Assembly: GCF_001661675.2 (NCBI RefSeq)
Contig: NZ_CP019604.1
Span: forward strand, 248,001-312,000
DNA: 64,000 nt
Direction: 5' to 3'
DNA from: Croceicoccus marinus
GTDB taxonomy: Bacteria > Pseudomonadota > Alphaproteobacteria > Sphingomonadales > Sphingomonadaceae
Part shown: piece by piece, positions 1 through 9,568 of the stretch
Numbering within the stretch: the stretch's first letter is position 1
How the letters are laid out: each line of letters opens with the position of its first letter
The notes under the pieces: model-generated
What the model was told of the DNA's origin: nothing
Databases searched by the model: none
The model's input: only the letters and a program-made list of their open reading frames with translations
Translations under genes and position numbers: made by a program

Positions 1-1303
1 CCTGCAATATTACATCTGGCGCGACGATCTGACCGGTAATCTCCTGCTGGAAGACTTGCGCAGAGCGGCAGCGCGGGGTGTACGGGTCCGTCTGCTGGTT
101 GACGATAACGGCATTCCCGGCCTCGACCGCAAATTGCGCTGGCTGGCCAGCGACCGCAATTTCGAAATCCGCATTTTCAATCCGTTTCGAAACCGACACT
201 TCAAGCCGCTCGATTTCCTGCTGGATTTCCACCGCGTCAATCGCAGGATGCATTCGAAAAGCTTTACAGTCGACAATCAGATAACCTGTGTCGGCGGGCG
301 TAATGTCGGAGACGAGTACTTCGCCAACCGAGAGCAGGGGATTTTTGCCGATGTGGATGCGCTTTGCGTAGGCGCGGTGGTGCAAGAAGTCTCCGAATGT
401 TTCGATGCGTTCTGGAATTTTCCCGCTGCAGTCGAAATCGACTGCATCGTGAAGGAAGATCCGAAGCAGTACGCGGCAAGCGGGGCAACTGATTTCACGC
501 GGTCAGTTTCCGGCCCCTCCGCGACCGATTATCTAAGCCGTGCCGCCGGATCTGTTTTGCTTGAGCGTGCGCGGGCCGGACGGATTGAATTCGAATGGGT
601 GCCCGTCGAGCTGGTCAGCGATCGGCCCGCCAAGGTTCTCGGACAATCGCGTCAAGGCGATCTCATGGCTAGCGTCCTCAGGGGTCTCATCGGTCAACCG
701 GAAAGGGAATTGCTCGTCGTTTCGGGCTATTTCGTGCCGACCTCATCAGGTGCCAGGGCCTTTGCGCAAATGGCACGCAACGGGGTCGATGTGCGCGTCC
801 TGACCAATTCCTTTGCTTCGACCGATGTCGCTATGGTTCATGCCGGATATGCAAAGCATCGGCATTTTCTCGTGAAGTCGGGGGTGCGTCTGTATGAGAT
901 GCCTGCCCCTGGAGACCGGCCCAAGACCACCCGCAAATCTCTGCGTCGACCTTCGCCGCGCAACACAAACGAGAATGCCACCCTGCATGCCAAGATGTTC
1001 GCTGTAGACGGCCGTCGGGTCTTTGTCGGTTCTTTCAATTTCGATCCGCGCTCTTTCGCTCTCAATACTGAGCTCGGGATCGTCATCCAGAGTGAGAATC
1101 TGGCGGCACAGATGCACCACGCCTTCGATACCATGATCGCGTCCGGCTCCTACAAAATCGTCGTGGATGACAAAGGCCGACTGAACTGGATGGACATGCG
1201 CGACGATGTCCGTCAATGTGAACTGGCCGAGCCTGGAACCACATGGTGGTCGCGAGTGCTCACTCGCCTTCTCAGCAAAACGCCGATCGATTGGCTGCTG
1301 TGA
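1..1303 (+). CDS. Phospholipase D family protein (cardiolipin-synthase-like), 5' end outside window
   Basis: The frame is open from base 2, well before the first ATG at 56, so the N-terminus lies outside the window. Two HKD motifs (HxKx4D) are visible: HSKSFTVD in the N-terminal half, followed by GGRNVGDEYF, and HAKMFAVD near the C-terminus, followed by GSFNFDPRS. The paired motifs form the single phosphatidyl-transfer active site of the phospholipase D superfamily. Family knowledge suggests a membrane-associated cardiolipin synthase or phosphatidyltransferase; the substrate cannot be read from sequence. The gene converges with the MscS gene, with 21 bp between the stop codons. No frameshift is seen. 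Superfamily assignment is firm, exact role is not. Confidence 0.88.
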   Translation, partial: LQYYIWRDDLTGNLLLEDLRRAAARGVRVRLLVDDNGIPGLDRKLRWLASDRNFEIRIFNPFRNRHFKPLDFLLDFHRVNRRMHSKSFTVDNQITCVGGRNVGDEYFANREQGIFADVDALCVGAVVQEVSECFDAFWNFPAAVEIDCIVKEDPKQYAASGATDFTRSVSGPSATDYLSRAAGSVLLERARAGRIEFEWVPVELVSDRPAKVLGQSRQGDLMASVLRGLIGQPERELLVVSGYFVPTSSGARAFAQMARNGVDVRVLTNSFASTDVAMVHAGYAKHRHFLVKSGVRLYEMPAPGDRPKTTRKSLRRPSPRNTNENATLHAKMFAVDGRRVFVGSFNFDPRSFALNTELGIVIQSENLAAQMHHAFDTMIASGSYKIVVDDKGRLNWMDMRDDVRQCELAEPGTTWWSRVLTRLLSKTPIDWLL

Positions 1304-1324
1304 ATACCATCTGGGCGCGGCGAC

Positions 1325-3085
1325 CTACGCGCCGACGTCATTCTCCTGGGTCACCAAATGGACCGTCCGCGTCGGGTAGGCGATAGCGAGACCGGCTGCC
1401 TTCAACCTCTCGAAAATGGCCAGCAGCAGTTCCTGCCGGATCAGTCGGCTTTCCGCGTAATCGGCAACCATGATGTAGGACCAGATCTCGATATCCAGCG
1501 AGCTCTCGCCGAAATGAGCAAATCGAGCACGGAGGCCATCCTTTTCAATCAGGTGGTGATCGCGCAGGATCTGCTCGATAATCTCCACGGCCCGGCGCAG
1601 CTGGCCTGCGGAGATACCGTATTCGACGCCGATCGTGGGATTGAAGAGAAAGCGGTCGCGCTTGGCGAAGTTTTCGATCTCGCGGGAGGAAAAATCACCG
1701 TTCGGGATGGTGACGAGCGTGCGTTCATTCGTGCGAATCCTCGTCGAGCGCATACCGATATCCTCTACGGTGCCGACAATATCTCCCGCGCGGCAGAAGT
1801 CTCCGACCTGAACAGGGCGGTCTGCGATGACGTTCAGGCTGCCGATCAAATTCTCCACGGCCTTCTGTGCGCCTAACGCCAAGGCGATGCCGCCAATGCC
1901 CAATGCGGCAATGCCCGTGGTCACATCGACCCCCAGCGTGTCGAGGACCGCTACCGTCGCCAATAGGAAGAGCACTATCTTTGCCGTACGCCGCAACAGG
2001 ACGACGACCGACACTGCCTGCCGCCGCTGGCGGCGTTCCATCCGGGCACTAGCAACGCGTGCGATGGCATCGACCAGGCGCAGCGCAAACCAAGCAAGCG
2101 CTACCCAGCCAACGATACCGATATAGCGCAGCAAGGTCTGGCGCGCGACGATGGACGCCTCGATGCTGCCCGTCCACAGGTGGAAGGTCACCACTGCGAG
2201 AAACAGGCTGAGCGGCGGCAAGGCGGCCTGCGTGAAGCGGTAGATCGCGCTTTTCTCGCGGTCGGCCACAAAACGCCGCATGATGGCCAGAAGTCCGGCC
2301 GATATAAGCCAGTAGAGAAAGAAACTGCCGGCTGCGCTCCCGAGCAAGAGAGCCCAGTCCTGCAGCGGGGCTCCGGCCACCTCGGCGCTTTCACCGTCTT
2401 CCGGTTCAGCCGGATTTGTCGCCGCCACAGACACTGCTTCGAGAGCTTCAACGGTCTCCTGCGAAATCCCCCAGACCTCGCTGCCGACAGGGCTGTCGGT
2501 CCGGGTGAGAAGGATCGGCAGACTTTCCTCGCCGCCGAGCCTGCCTACCTCTTCGGTGTCGGCCGGCAGTTCATCGTCGAGACGCCCACTCGCTTCGTTC
2601 GACAAGGCACCGAAAGGCAGGAGCGTCCCCTGTTGGTCGAGCGCGGCTTGCAGCTTGGTGGCCCAGATCGCTCCTTGATCGACAAGTTGAGCCTCATCCT
2701 CTTCCGCAGACAGGTGGAAATAGTGAGCAGCCCTCGTGTAGTCCTTCGCCGCCAGGGCGCTGATCAGGCCGGTCACCGTTCCACGCGGCGTCTCGCGACC
2801 GAAAGGGTCGGTAGCCACTTCAGCGGCCTGCTCGGCCATCGGCTCCGCCACAGGAGCGATTTGAGCGGAAGCCGGTGTTAAGGCGGCGCAGGCGACCAGC
2901 AATAAAAGGGCAGAAAGACGGAGAACCGATATCGGTCCGATCGGGATATTATCTGGAAGGCGCTGGCCATCGCAGTTCCGCAATGGCTTCAACCCTACGA
3001 ACCTACGAAAGACAGAGATTGCATTCCAACCGCTAAAGCTCGGCTCACTGATCGATCGGAGAGATTGCCTTGGGGGAAAGGCCAT
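1325..3085 (-). CDS. MscS-family mechanosensitive ion channel with N-terminal periplasmic domain
   Basis: A 586-residue frame. A hydrophobic signal-like stretch ending ALTPASAQ at about residues 55-75 suggests that the true start is downstream of the first ATG, but no better ATG is visible. A periplasmic region of about 160 residues is followed by several membrane segments and the conserved MscS pore and beta domain: the Gly/Ala-rich helix GIAALGIGGIALALGAQKAV, then ENLIGSLNVIADRPVQVGD, then TIPNGDF. Such channels gate on membrane tension and release solutes during osmotic downshock. The gene is convergent with the PLD gene, and about 195 bp separate its start from the TetR start, which reads away from it. 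Confidence 0.9.
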   Translation of the reverse strand: MAFPPRQSLRSISEPSFSGWNAISVFRRFVGLKPLRNCDGQRLPDNIPIGPISVLRLSALLLLVACAALTPASAQIAPVAEPMAEQAAEVATDPFGRETPRGTVTGLISALAAKDYTRAAHYFHLSAEEDEAQLVDQGAIWATKLQAALDQQGTLLPFGALSNEASGRLDDELPADTEEVGRLGGEESLPILLTRTDSPVGSEVWGISQETVEALEAVSVAATNPAEPEDGESAEVAGAPLQDWALLLGSAAGSFFLYWLISAGLLAIMRRFVADREKSAIYRFTQAALPPLSLFLAVVTFHLWTGSIEASIVARQTLLRYIGIVGWVALAWFALRLVDAIARVASARMERRQRRQAVSVVVLLRRTAKIVLFLLATVAVLDTLGVDVTTGIAALGIGGIALALGAQKAVENLIGSLNVIADRPVQVGDFCRAGDIVGTVEDIGMRSTRIRTNERTLVTIPNGDFSSREIENFAKRDRFLFNPTIGVEYGISAGQLRRAVEIIEQILRDHHLIEKDGLRARFAHFGESSLDIEIWSYIMVADYAESRLIRQELLLAIFERLKAAGLAIAYPTRTVHLVTQENDVGA

Positions 3086-3280
3086 TTTTGCTGGCGCCGG
3101 CGATGAAAGAAAGTAAACTCACCGGTACCATGCCGTTTTCCGTTGCGGCAGGCAAGCGTTCATGTGGGCATCATTAGTCCGCGTTGCCCGCTGCGGAGCT
3201 TTGCCTGGCCATACCACAAAGGCCTCGTCCTACTGGGCAGCAGATCAGATGGCCGAACCAATGCAATAGTGAGAGAATAG

Positions 3281-3943
3281 ATGTCACTTCCCCGCAGAAC
3301 CTCAAGCGGCGGTCGTCCTTCAAAAGAGGAGGCCGAGAAACTAGGCGAGCACATATTGCAGGAAGCGCTGCAGGAATTTATCGCTAAGGGCCTCGATGCG
3401 TCCCGGATGGACGCGATCGCCGCTTCGGCCCACGTATCGAAGCGAACACTTTACGCACGCTACAAATCCAAGGATGAACTGCTATGTGCGACGATGGACT
3501 ATGGTATTGCGAAGCACATCCGTCCGGTGAGCACTCTTCCTGCCAATGGCCCCATTCGCGAGCGCCTCGAAGCCGTTGCGCATAAATTTCTAGAAGCCTC
3601 GCTCACCGCAGAAGGCCGCGGCATACAGACCTTGCTGACATGGCTTGCCAATTACCGCCCCGATTTGCAGAACAAGATCAGGGCCAAAGCCGTGGCTGAC
3701 GTTACCGGCGTTATGAACCAAATTCTAAAGGACGGCTACGCAAACGGAGAAATTGCGTTCTCAGACTTCCCGGCGATCGCTAAGATAGTCTTCGACTTAT
3801 TATTCTCCTTGCCGAATTATGAAATACTGAGGGGCATGGGTCCCGAATATCATGGCAGCGAATCCGTCAGCCTGGACAAGGAACTTGATTTCGTGATGGC
3901 TGCACTTCGCACTGGCGTCGTCTTTTCGACGAATGGGCGGTAA
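3281..3943 (+). CDS. TetR/AcrR family transcriptional regulator
   Basis: A 220-residue protein. The N-terminal helix-turn-helix region is typical of TetR: ILQEALQEFIAKGLDASRMD, then IAASAHVSKRTLYARYKSKD, at about residues 28-65. The C-terminal half is a divergent ligand-binding domain whose inducer cannot be predicted. The ATG at 3281 follows a short AG-rich stretch. It is divergent from the MscS gene and upstream of a decayed region, so its original target operon may be lost. It may act as a local repressor of the 195-bp intergenic region, which is inference. Confidence 0.9.
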   Translation: MSLPRRTSSGGRPSKEEAEKLGEHILQEALQEFIAKGLDASRMDAIAASAHVSKRTLYARYKSKDELLCATMDYGIAKHIRPVSTLPANGPIRERLEAVAHKFLEASLTAEGRGIQTLLTWLANYRPDLQNKIRAKAVADVTGVMNQILKDGYANGEIAFSDFPAIAKIVFDLLFSLPNYEILRGMGPEYHGSESVSLDKELDFVMAALRTGVVFSTNGR

Positions 3944-4430
3944 GCTGGCGCATATCTTATAAATCAGTAACTTCGTTGCATTGGTTTGAACCTAAAGATA
4001 TTTCAGTATCCTTCGGATTCATCGTGATCGGAGTGTCCAGAAGATGGCCCCGGCTCAATGTGCTCTGGAATCTCGTCGAGCAATGTTCTGCCAGAGGCGT
4101 ACCGCCGCCCGAGCGTCTCGATAAACCCTTAGTAACGCTTCGCATCACGATCTCCTACAGATCAATGCCGTCGTCGGGGTTGCGAGGCCTGTCGCGCCAG
4201 CCCTTGCATCCGTCGCCGCAAGGCCGATGCGCGCGCAGCTTCATCCGGGTCATCCTCGAAAATCGCGAACTCGCCGGTCGGTAACGAGTCCGGCGTTTCT
4301 CGTGCGATATCGAGATGATCGGGCAGTTCGGGTTCGCGGCGGAGCCCATGAGTTTTCTCCATGACGGGCCGGTCGGGAGCCTCTCTCCTGACCTCAAAAC
4401 TTTCACGAAGCGCAGCGTCGCCCTCTTACT
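3944..4430. other. Gene-poor stretch with one weak minus-strand ORF
   Basis: No recognisable gene lies between the TetR stop and the histidine-kinase remnant. A minus-strand frame at 4162-4362 could encode 66 residues with an acidic and basic composition that looks protein-like (EFAIFEDDPDEAARASALRR). It has no well-placed ribosome-binding site and no family match known to me. I treat it as a doubtful small gene or decayed DNA. Confidence 0.3.
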
Positions 4431-4906
4431 ATAAAGAGAGCGACGCCGCGGTCTGGGCGACGGTGGAGGTCAACCTTACGGCTCTGACTGGTGATCTATT
4501 GGCGCTGCATTCAGATGAGGACCGCATCGGCCTCGACCTTTCGCCGGCAAGCCATGTGCTGGGTGATCCCACCGCGCTCGGACGGATTTTTGATAACCTC
4601 GTCGATAATGCCCTGCGCCACGCCTCGACCGTCACGGTAAGGAATGATTCGGATGGCGGTAAGACCTGCTGGTCGTTTGAGGACGATGGCCCGGGAGTTG
4701 CGCCCGACCAACAACTGACGTTAGGCACGGCCTATGCCCGTTTCGATCCGTCACGCGATCGACAGACGGGCGGAGCCGGCCTTGGCTTAGCGATCGTCTG
4801 CGGACTTGCCGAAGCCATAGGCGGCTCCGTCTCGTTCCGGTCCAAGCCGGGCCGAGGACTGCATGTGCAAGTCGTGCTGTTGTCGGCGGGTAGAAGCTCA
4901 GAATGA
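4361..4906 (+). pseudogene. Histidine kinase remnant (HATPase domain only)
   Basis: Only the ATP-binding half of a sensor kinase is left. The N box (IFDNLVDNALRHA), G1 box (DDGPGV) and G2 box (GGAGLGLAIV) are all present, followed by the usual C-terminal strand pattern. There is no sensor domain, membrane segment or HisKA phospho-acceptor histidine upstream in this frame; the first 20-30 residues from the ATG at 4361 look non-native. No response regulator is adjacent. This is most likely the 3' end of a kinase gene whose 5' part was deleted. A free-standing ATPase domain is possible but less likely. Confidence 0.75.
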
Positions 4907-4977
4907 GCGAGACTCCACTGCAGACTGATAATAATCGGAGGAGTAAATCAAATTGATAAAATTGAGGATCATCAACG

Positions 4978-5436
4978 ATGAGTATCGTCGCTCAACTCGC
5001 GATCGGAACGGTGACCGTTGCACTTACCATCATCATGCAAGCGTGTTTTGCCGCAATAGCCTTCTCAGTCGATGATCGCTTCACGCCGCCTCGCACGCGA
5101 ACAACACGCTTTGGAGCGACCTTGCTTCTTGCCGCTTCTACGATATGGATGCTGCTCGCTATCACGCTGGCGGCTTGGATTTGGGCGGGCCTGTTTATTG
5201 TATTGGGTGCCTTCGAAGCGCTGGAACCGGCGCTCTATTTCGCAACGGTTTCCCTGACGACGCTAGGCTTCGGCGACGTTATCCTCTCGCAGGATGTGCG
5301 GCTGCTGTCTGCGATCGTGGCTGCCAACGGCCTCGTCATGTTCGGTTTGAGCACTGCGTTTCTTCTCGAATTCGTGGGTCAGGTGCGCGAGGAGAAAGGC
5401 AGTTCGACGCGATCCCACATTTCGACGGCAGAATGA
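4978..5436 (+). CDS. Two-TM potassium-channel-like protein (Ion_trans_2 type)
   Basis: A 152-residue membrane protein. An N-terminal hydrophobic helix and a second pair of membrane helices flank a pore loop with the selectivity-filter-like motif TTLGFGD at about residue 97, as in bacterial K+ channels. No RCK/TrkA regulatory domain follows, so it is a minimal pore subunit. An AG-rich ribosome-binding region lies upstream (aatcggagg at about 4933, and aggatcatcaacg directly before the ATG). It stands alone between the kinase remnant and a gene-poor stretch. Ion specificity is inferred from the filter only. Confidence 0.75.
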   Translation: MSIVAQLAIGTVTVALTIIMQACFAAIAFSVDDRFTPPRTRTTRFGATLLLAASTIWMLLAITLAAWIWAGLFIVLGAFEALEPALYFATVSLTTLGFGDVILSQDVRLLSAIVAANGLVMFGLSTAFLLEFVGQVREEKGSSTRSHISTAE

Positions 5437-5858
5437 CTTCGTACAGAACCGGCTCACTTTGGCTAGCATAAACGATTGTGCCTGCCCACTCTACCCGCAT
5501 CGCCTTGTCCAAGTAGAAAACGCCGATCCGCCCGGGTTTCGACAAATAGTCTGGGGCTTGGCGCTTGCGTAGACTGGATGGTCAAAAGTGGAATGGCGGG
5601 TTGCGACTCTAATGTCGGTCCTAACCACCAACTCGGCGGTTCGCCAGAAGCAGATGTTCGCATGGCATGCGCTCAGGTCGGCTTCGCCCTCTCATCCCAG
5701 TCATCCGAGCATTGAGGGCTACGTTCCGAAAGCGGACGTCGGTTCGAGGGCGTCGGAGCGATGCCCATATCGGACAATAGGATTAGTCGGCTTAACGGAG
5801 ATGGATTGGGCTTAAGGACATCTCGAACGGTGGCAACAAAGCGACCTGGGTTCGGTCT
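5437..5858. other. Intergenic stretch without a recognisable gene
   Basis: Short frames occur on both strands but none shows a domain, a plausible ribosome-binding site or protein-like composition. It probably represents decayed DNA between the channel gene and the fragments that follow. Confidence 0.5.
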
Positions 5859-6305
5859 TTATCCGCCTTTGACTTGTGCAGGGTCGAGCGCCTGCACCGG
5901 GGTTGCGAGAAAGCGGAATGGCTCGGCGGTTCCTTGCTTCGCGGCCGCGACAGCGTTGATGAGCAGCGCCGCCGAAGCGGCAAACCCTTCGATTGAATTT
6001 GCCTTGCTAAGCCAGACCCGCGAGGCCTTGGGCGACACGCCCACGGTAACTTCCAGCGCGGCATTGCGCGAACGCGCGGCCGACCGGTAGAAGCTCTGGT
6101 CATCAAAGGGGTCGAGCGAATAGTCCAGATCCTGTCCGGCAAGGATCTTGGCATCGGCCTTCGTGGCACTTCTCCGGTGAACGCCCGACAGCCACAGGGT
6201 CCGCGCCTGGCCATTCTCCAGAAATGCGGCGGCCATGGTTGAACGGGATATCGGCAAGAGCCAAGTCGGTGGAACGGCTCGACGTCTCTGACCTTGCCGA
6301 TTCAT
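5859..6305 (-). pseudogene. Unrecognised protein fragment
   Basis: A 148-residue frame with ordinary protein composition in its C-terminal two thirds (for example AKILAGQDLDYSLDPFDDQS and KASRVWLSKANSIEGFAASA). I do not recognise the family. The N-terminal 25 residues overlap the end of the neighbouring RND fragment and look non-native. There is no ribosome-binding site at the ATG. Its position among other fragments suggests the 3' part of a gene truncated by deletion. A real small gene with a later start cannot be excluded. Confidence 0.35.
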
Positions 6306-6571
6306 CGGAAAGCCTCGCGGTTTGGCTGAAGTGCGATCTCACCTTTGATGCTGCCGAGATTGTCGCGAACGTCGACTACGCCAACCTCGTCTTCCAGCAG
6401 CGCCTGCACGTCCTGCGACAGCTCTTGCAGCTTCAACATGTCGGGGCCGGTCAGGACGATTTCGATCGGATCGCCCGATGTTGGCTGTCCGGTCTCGGGT
6501 GCCACCAGTAGAGTGGCACCGGCGACATTGCGGTCGAGATAGGTCTGTAAAGTCGGGTCGGCAGTCCTCAT
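6302..6571 (-). pseudogene. RND efflux transporter fragment (periplasmic porter region)
   Basis: About 85 residues resemble part of the periplasmic porter domain of an AcrB/HAE1-type RND pump: a GDPIEIVLTGPDMLKLQELS stretch followed by ALLEDEVGVVDVRDN and a GEIALQPNR segment. A complete pump has over 1,000 residues, and neither flank contains the membrane domains. It is therefore an internal remnant left after deletions on both sides. It is not closely similar to the Czc or Cus pumps elsewhere in the window. Confidence 0.6.
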
Positions 6572-6700
6572 TTACGCGGGCGGGCGAGAGGAAACGAACT
6601 GCATCGCAAGGTCGCTCGACTATCGCTAAGCGTCCCAGTGGACGCCCCACGAAGATCGGACAGGCAATCCTCGCAGACGTGCGACACCTGCTGAGAGGCT

Positions 6701-7171
6701 TCACCTCTTCGAGCCGGTTTGCTCCGCAAGCAGTTCGACAAGCCTGCGCACGCTGTCCCGCAGTTCGTCAATCCCTTCGGATTTGCGCCCCCTCGCGAGG
6801 GTTTCGGGAACATACACTGCCTGGTTGCGCAGTATTTTTCCACTCTCGGTCAGTTCGATAACCACTCGGCGCTCGTCTTCCGGATCGCGTGTTCGTCGAA
6901 CCAGGCCGGCGGCCTCCATACGCTTCAGCAGAGGGGTGAGAGTTCCGCTATCGAGGTAAAGCCGCGCGCCGAGGGAGCCCACCGTCTGGGGTTCTTTCTC
7001 CCATAATACCAGCATGACCAGATATTGCGGATAGGTGAGACCCAGCTCCCGAAGAACAGGGCCATAGAGGCGGCTGAGGAGGTTGGTGGCAGCATAAAGG
7101 GGAAAGCAAACCTGTCGATCGAGCAACAAGGGATCGCGCGGGTCCTGTGCTGCTGCCACCCCGTCATTCAT
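6701..7171 (-). CDS. ohrR: MarR-family organic peroxide sensor OhrR
   Basis: A 156-residue MarR-type winged-helix repressor. The hallmark DRQVCFPLYAATN places the sensing cysteine at position 22, followed by LGLTYPQYLVMLVLWE, a typical OhrR segment. Cys22 is the only cysteine, so oxidation should proceed by the one-Cys route (mixed thiol or overoxidation), as known for Bacillus OhrR. The start codon overlaps the ohr stop by 4 bp, so the two genes are co-transcribed with ohr first. Oxidation by organic hydroperoxides would release the operator upstream of ohr. Confidence 0.93.
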   Translation of the reverse strand: MNDGVAAAQDPRDPLLLDRQVCFPLYAATNLLSRLYGPVLRELGLTYPQYLVMLVLWEKEPQTVGSLGARLYLDSGTLTPLLKRMEAAGLVRRTRDPEDERRVVIELTESGKILRNQAVYVPETLARGRKSEGIDELRDSVRRLVELLAEQTGSKR

Positions 7172-7593
7172 TGGGCGAACACATTAATTTTCACATCGAC
7201 GTTTCCGCTGACTGCGTTGGAATAGGGGCAAGCAGCGTGGGCGTTCTTCACGATCTCGTCAGCCTTTGCCTGATTGACCCCGGCAATTTCGACATCCAGT
7301 GTGACAGCGAGATTAAACCCGTCATTACCATTCGGCAAGAGGCCGACCTGGCAGGAGACTTCAATGTCGTCGTCACCCACCTTGTCGGTCTGTGCCCGCG
7401 TTACATGGATCACGGCATTTTCGAAGCAAGCCGCATAACCAGCAGCGAAGAGTTGCTCGGGATTAGTCGCGTCGCCCTTGCCACCGAGTTCCTTCGGTAG
7501 AGCGAGGTCGAGCTCGAGAATGCCATCTTCGCTTTTGACCTTTCCGGCGCGGCCACCATAGGCGTTAACGCGAGTGTTGTAGAGATTTTTCAT
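7168..7593 (-). CDS. ohr: Organic hydroperoxide resistance peroxidase Ohr
   Basis: A 141-residue OsmC/Ohr-fold thiol peroxidase. The two catalytic cysteines are present at residues 56 (AGYAACFENAV) and 122 (HAACPYSNAV). Full family length. Ohr reduces fatty-acid and other organic hydroperoxides in the cytoplasm using lipoylated protein as donor. It heads the ohr-ohrR operon (4-bp overlap). An AT-rich dyad upstream at 7633-7661 is the likely OhrR operator. The start ATG follows a gagct-type weak ribosome-binding site. Confidence 0.96.
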   Translation of the reverse strand: MKNLYNTRVNAYGGRAGKVKSEDGILELDLALPKELGGKGDATNPEQLFAAGYAACFENAVIHVTRAQTDKVGDDDIEVSCQVGLLPNGNDGFNLAVTLDVEIAGVNQAKADEIVKNAHAACPYSNAVSGNVDVKINVFAQ

Positions 7594-7632
7594 GTTAGCT
7601 CCTTACGGTTAGACAGCAGGATAAATAGTATC

Positions 7633-7661
7633 CAATTATATTGTGCGCAATATATAATTTG
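7633..7661 (-). promoter_or_regulatory. Candidate OhrR operator upstream of ohr
   Basis: An AT-rich imperfect inverted repeat (CAATTATATTGTGC / GCAATATATAATTTG) in otherwise GC-rich DNA, 40-70 bp before the ohr start. It resembles the AT-rich dyads bound by OhrR proteins. Assignment is by position and composition. Confidence 0.6.
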
Positions 7662-7711
7662 CAAGGCGCGTCATGCTGGCAGACACGCCTTTGCGTCAAA
7701 TTCTGACCGCG

Positions 7712-7942
7712 TCACCTGCCCAAAGCCCTCAGAATAGTCTTCTCGACCGGCGAGTAGCTATTGTCGGAACGCTCGAGACTGATCGGCTCACGCGGTAGCA
7801 GTGGCGGCTGCGCAATGAAGCGCGGCTGCTTACCGTAATCCTTATATGCAGAATGCACGAGGAAAGGGTGGCACAGATACACCTTGCCGGCCGGACCCGT
7901 TGCCAGTTGCTCCAGGCGATGGGCCGATCCGGCGAATCCGTC
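7712..7942 (-). pseudogene. C-terminal remnant of a phytanoyl-CoA dioxygenase family (PhyH) gene
   Basis: The last 76 residues of a non-heme Fe(II)/2-oxoglutarate oxygenase. GKVYLCHPFLVHSA contains the distal iron-binding histidine region, followed by QPRFIAQPPLLPREP, a characteristic PhyH ending. The frame is cut at 7942 by the terminal sequence of the IS21-type element. The N-terminal half, with the HxD motif, is not found in the window. The long minus-strand frame that continues across the IS is only a shadow of istA. Confidence 0.7.
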
Positions 7943-8054
7943 TGTGGATCGGCGTGCAAAAGGGACCCTGTTAGCGGGGTGATCGGCGTCTAAAAGGGAC
8001 CCTTCATTCTGATGGTGTAGTTGACCGCCTGGTTTTCCAAGTGGTGAGATCGGG

Positions 8055-9568
8055 ATGTTGGTGGTGGAGACGGTCGTTCGGATTAGGCGGGAACACGCGA
8101 GCGGGAAGGCGATCAAGGCGATTGCGCGCGATCTGCGGTTATCCCGCAAGGTGGTGCGCAAGGCGATCCGGGCACAGAAGGCGCATTCGATTATCGCCGC
8201 ACGGTTCAACCGCTGCCCCGGCTTGGGCCGTTTCAGGAGCGGCTCGACACGCTGCTGGCGGAGAACGAGGCCCGGCACCGGCGTGATCGGCTGCGCATGA
8301 CCCGGATCCATGATCTGCTGTGCCGTGAGGGGTTCGAGGGATCCTACGACGCGGTCCGGCGCTACGCCCGGCGCTGGACGGAAGCGAGGCGCAAGGATGC
8401 GGGTGATGGGGTGCCCGCGTTCATCCCGCTCATGTTCAAGCCCGGCGAGGCCTACCAGTTCGACTGGAGCCACGAGGATGTGGAGATCGCGGGCAAGCCG
8501 ATGCGAGTGAAGGTGGCGCAGATGCGGCTGTGTGCGTCGCGGGCTGTCTACGTCCGGGCCTATCCGCGCGAGACGCAGGAGATGGTGTTCGACGCCCATG
8601 CCCGGGGCTTTGCCTTTTTTGGCGGCGTTCCCCTGCGCGGCATCTACGATAACATGAAGACCGCGGTCACCACCGTGTTCGTCGGCAAGGAGCGGGTGTT
8701 CAACCGCCGCTTTCTGGTCATGGCCGATCATTACATGGTCGAGCCGACCGCTTGCTCGCCGGCGGCGGGATGGGAGAAGGGGCAGGTCGAGAACCAGGTC
8801 CAGACCATCCGGGGACGCTTCTTCCAGCCCCGCCTGCGCTTTGCCAGCATCGAAGAGCTCAACGGATGGCTGGAGGCTGAGTGTCTTCGCTGGGCCGCAA
8901 CGCACGCGCATCCCGAGCAGAAGGAGCTGTCCGTGGCCGAGGCGCTGGACCTCGAACGGCCTGCCTTGCAGCCGATGTTGGCACCCTTCGACGGCTTCCA
9001 CGAGACCGCCCATGCCGTGACCGGCACCTGCCTGATCAGCTTCGACCGCAACCGCTACTCGGTCATGGCCAAGGCGGCGCGGCGGGCTGTCCAGGTCCGG
9101 GCCTATGCCGACCGCATCATTGTTCGCCTGGGCGACGATGTAATCGCCGAGCATGCCCGGCACTTCGGCCGCGACCGGACGATCTATGATCCCTGGCACT
9201 ACCTGCCCGTTCTGGCCAACAAGCCTGGTGCCTTGCGGAACGGGGCGCCCTTCCAGGGCTGGGACCTGCCACCGGCATTGGCGCGATTGCGGCGCAAGCT
9301 GGGCGGCGGTGACGAAGCCGATCGTCGCTTCGTGCGCGTGCTGGCAGCCGTAATGCCCGATGGCCTGGAAGCGGTCGAGGCCGCGATCCGGGAGGCGCTT
9401 GATAGCGGTGCCGTCAGCGACGAGGTAATCCTCAACATCCTGGCCCGATACCGGGACCCGCCACCCGAGTGCCCCCTGGACGTGGTCGTTGATCTCAAGC
9501 TCAGTCACCCGCCGATCGCGGACTGCGCGCGCTACGATACGGTGCGAGACCTCCATGCAGCGGCATGA
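8055..9568 (+). pseudogene. istA: IS21 transposase IstA, frameshifted
   Basis: Residues 1-40 (helix-turn-helix, AIARDLRLSRKVVRKAIRA) are read from the ATG at 8055. The frame must then switch at about 8170-8173 to continue as EGAFDYRRTVQPLPRLGPFQ and onward to the DDE integrase core (AYQFDWSHEDVE, IYDNMKTAV) ending at 9568. A single missing base explains it: adding one gives 504 residues, the normal family size. An internal ATG at 8297 would give only a headless protein. The break is probably inactivating; a sequencing error would look the same. Confidence 0.85.

Noticed and set aside
4162..4362. Small gene on the minus strand (66 aa)
   Set aside because: Protein-like composition but no ribosome-binding site, no family and a decayed setting; listed only as a possibility.
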